A stretch of 6,655 nt of DNA from Sulfitobacter sp. (lineage in GTDB: Bacteria > Pseudomonadota > Alphaproteobacteria > Rhodobacterales > Rhodobacteraceae): NCBI GenBank assembly GCA_026421135.1, contig JAPKCR010000127.1, positions 1 to 6,655 of the forward strand, given 5' to 3'. Shown here piece after piece: positions 5,637 to 6,655 of the stretch. Below the pieces are notes generated by a model, which saw only the letters and a list, made by a program, of their open reading frames with translations, had not been told where the DNA came from and did no database searches. The position numbers and the translations under genes were made by a program. Numbering within the stretch: position 1 is the stretch's first letter; each line of letters begins with the position of its first letter.

Positions 5637-6655
5637 TCAAGACAGTGCCAGATCATCCCGATGGATCAGCGCAGCACGACCTGGTGACCCCAATAATGCT
5701 TCTATCTCAGTGCTTTGGTGGCCTTTGATTATTTCCGCCTCGCGTGAGGAATAGCGGGTCAGGCCATAGCCGATCGGATGGCCCGCCGGCGTAAGGATCG
5801 AAATACTGTCACCGCGTTCAAACGGGCCTTGCACGGCGGTAACACCGGCAGGCAATAGGGATTTACCGCGGGACATGGCCGCAACAGCACCCGCATCCAA
5901 CGTAACACTGCCGCGCGGTTTCATCGCTGTGATCCACAGTTTACGTGCCGTTTGAGGGTCGGATTGCGCGGTAAACCACGTGGCATTCGCACCGTTTTCC
6001 AGCGCAAACAGGGGCCGTAACGGCGATCCTTCGGAAATCGCCATTGCGCAGCCTGCAGCGGTTGCGGTCTTGGCGGCCATCAGTTTGGTCTTCATGCCGC
6101 CCTTGGACAGCCCCGATCCGGCATCACCAGCCTGTGCTTCGATTTCCGGGGTAATGGTGGTGACGGTTTCATAGCGGATCGCATCGGGATCGTCATGGGG
6201 GTTTGCGGAATAGAACCCGTCAACGTCAGAGAGCAGGATCAGCTGATCCGCTCCAACAGTCACGGCGATTTGTGCAGCAAGACGGTCGTTGTCGCCAAAG
6301 CGGATTTCATCGGTGGCAACGGTATCGTTTTCATTGACGATAGGCACAGCGCCAAGCGACAGCAATTGCTCCATCGTGGCGCGGCTGTTCAGGTACCGGC
6401 GGCGGTCGGCGCTGTCTTCGAGGGTGACCAACACCTGCGCTGTGGTAATACCGTGGGGCTCAAGTGCCTCTTCATATGCGCGGGCAAGGCGGATCTGGCC
6501 GACGGCTGCTGCGGCTTGGGACTGTTCCAGTGCCAAAGTTGTTGCAGGCAAGCCTAGCACGCCACGCCCCAACGCGATGGAGCCAGAGGACACAAGCACG
6601 ACATCTTTGCCCTGCCCTTTCAACCAAGCCACATCTTGCGCAAGAGAGCGCCGAC
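5637..6655 (-). CDS. proB: Glutamate 5-kinase (partial, 5' end beyond right edge)
   Basis: ProB phosphorylates the side-chain carboxylate of glutamate with ATP, the first and usually proline-inhibited step of proline synthesis. The unstable product is handed to ProA. The frame is open to the right edge with 338 complete codons visible; about 30 N-terminal residues, including the first ATP-binding glycine/lysine segment, are missing. The amino acid kinase domain shows SSGSIALG (about 22-29), VNENDT (106-111), [12 protein letters not shown] (119-130), LLSDVDGFY (140-148) and SKGGMKTKL (183-191). A PUA domain follows at about 245-332 ([12 protein letters not shown], then [15 protein letters not shown]), the usual two-domain bacterial layout. 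The gap to proA is 54 to 90 bases depending on the proA start. An in-frame GTG at 6632 lies inside the kinase domain and is not the true start. Confidence 0.97.
   Translation of the reverse strand, partial: RRSLAQDVAWLKGQGKDVVLVSSGSIALGRGVLGLPATTLALEQSQAAAAVGQIRLARAYEEALEPHGITTAQVLVTLEDSADRRRYLNSRATMEQLLSLGAVPIVNENDTVATDEIRFGDNDRLAAQIAVTVGADQLILLSDVDGFYSANPHDDPDAIRYETVTTITPEIEAQAGDAGSGLSKGGMKTKLMAAKTATAAGCAMAISEGSPLRPLFALENGANATWFTAQSDPQTARKLWITAMKPRGSVTLDAGAVAAMSRGKSLLPAGVTAVQGPFERGDSISILTPAGHPIGYGLTRYSSREAEIIKGHQSTEIEALLGSPGRAALIHRDDLALS

Noticed and set aside
6630..6632. GTG as the start of ProB
   Set aside because: The frame stays open to the window edge and residues upstream continue the kinase domain, so the true start lies outside.

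Overview
The window looks like a core chromosomal segment of an alphaproteobacterium, most likely of the Roseobacter group (Rhodobacteraceae). The reasons are the protein families, a moderately GC-rich composition, and two markers side by side: a ChpT-type histidine phosphotransferase, which is restricted to alphaproteobacteria, and an ornithine-lipid acyltransferase pair. Nothing suggests a phage, an insertion sequence, a CRISPR array or recent transfer. No tRNA or rRNA gene was seen.

Layout, left to right. Positions 1-915 (minus) hold rpsB, encoding ribosomal protein S2. It runs off the left edge inside an unusually long Ala/Glu/Pro repeat tail. Positions 916-1240 are the only gap above 300 bases. 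This gap carries a good sigma-70-type promoter and a foldable leader for rpsB, and an FNR/Dnr-type palindrome in front of the next gene. Positions 1241-1774 (plus) encode a small GAF-domain protein of unknown role. Positions 1777-3371 (minus) are the olsB-olsA pair for acyl-amino-acid (ornithine-type) lipids, joined by an ATGA overlap. Positions 3445-3648 (minus) encode a 67-residue DUF3553 protein. Positions 3678-4274 (plus) encode ChpT. Positions 4281-5546 (minus) are proA, and 5637-6655 (minus) are proB, cut by the right edge.

The segment is tightly packed. The GAF gene and olsA converge with 2 bases between stops, chpT and proA converge with 6 bases, and DUF3553 and chpT diverge with only 29 bases between start codons. 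Functions are mixed housekeeping ones: translation (S2), membrane aminolipid synthesis (OlsB then OlsA), the cell-cycle/motility phosphorelay (ChpT between CckA and CtrA), and the first two steps of proline synthesis (ProB then ProA).

I found no convincing undescribed multi-gene system. The points most worth a second look are the S2 repeat tail, the structured rpsB leader, the FNR-type site before the GAF gene, and the stand-alone DUF3553 protein, which resembles the Tudor-like C-terminal domain of UvrD/PcrA helicases.
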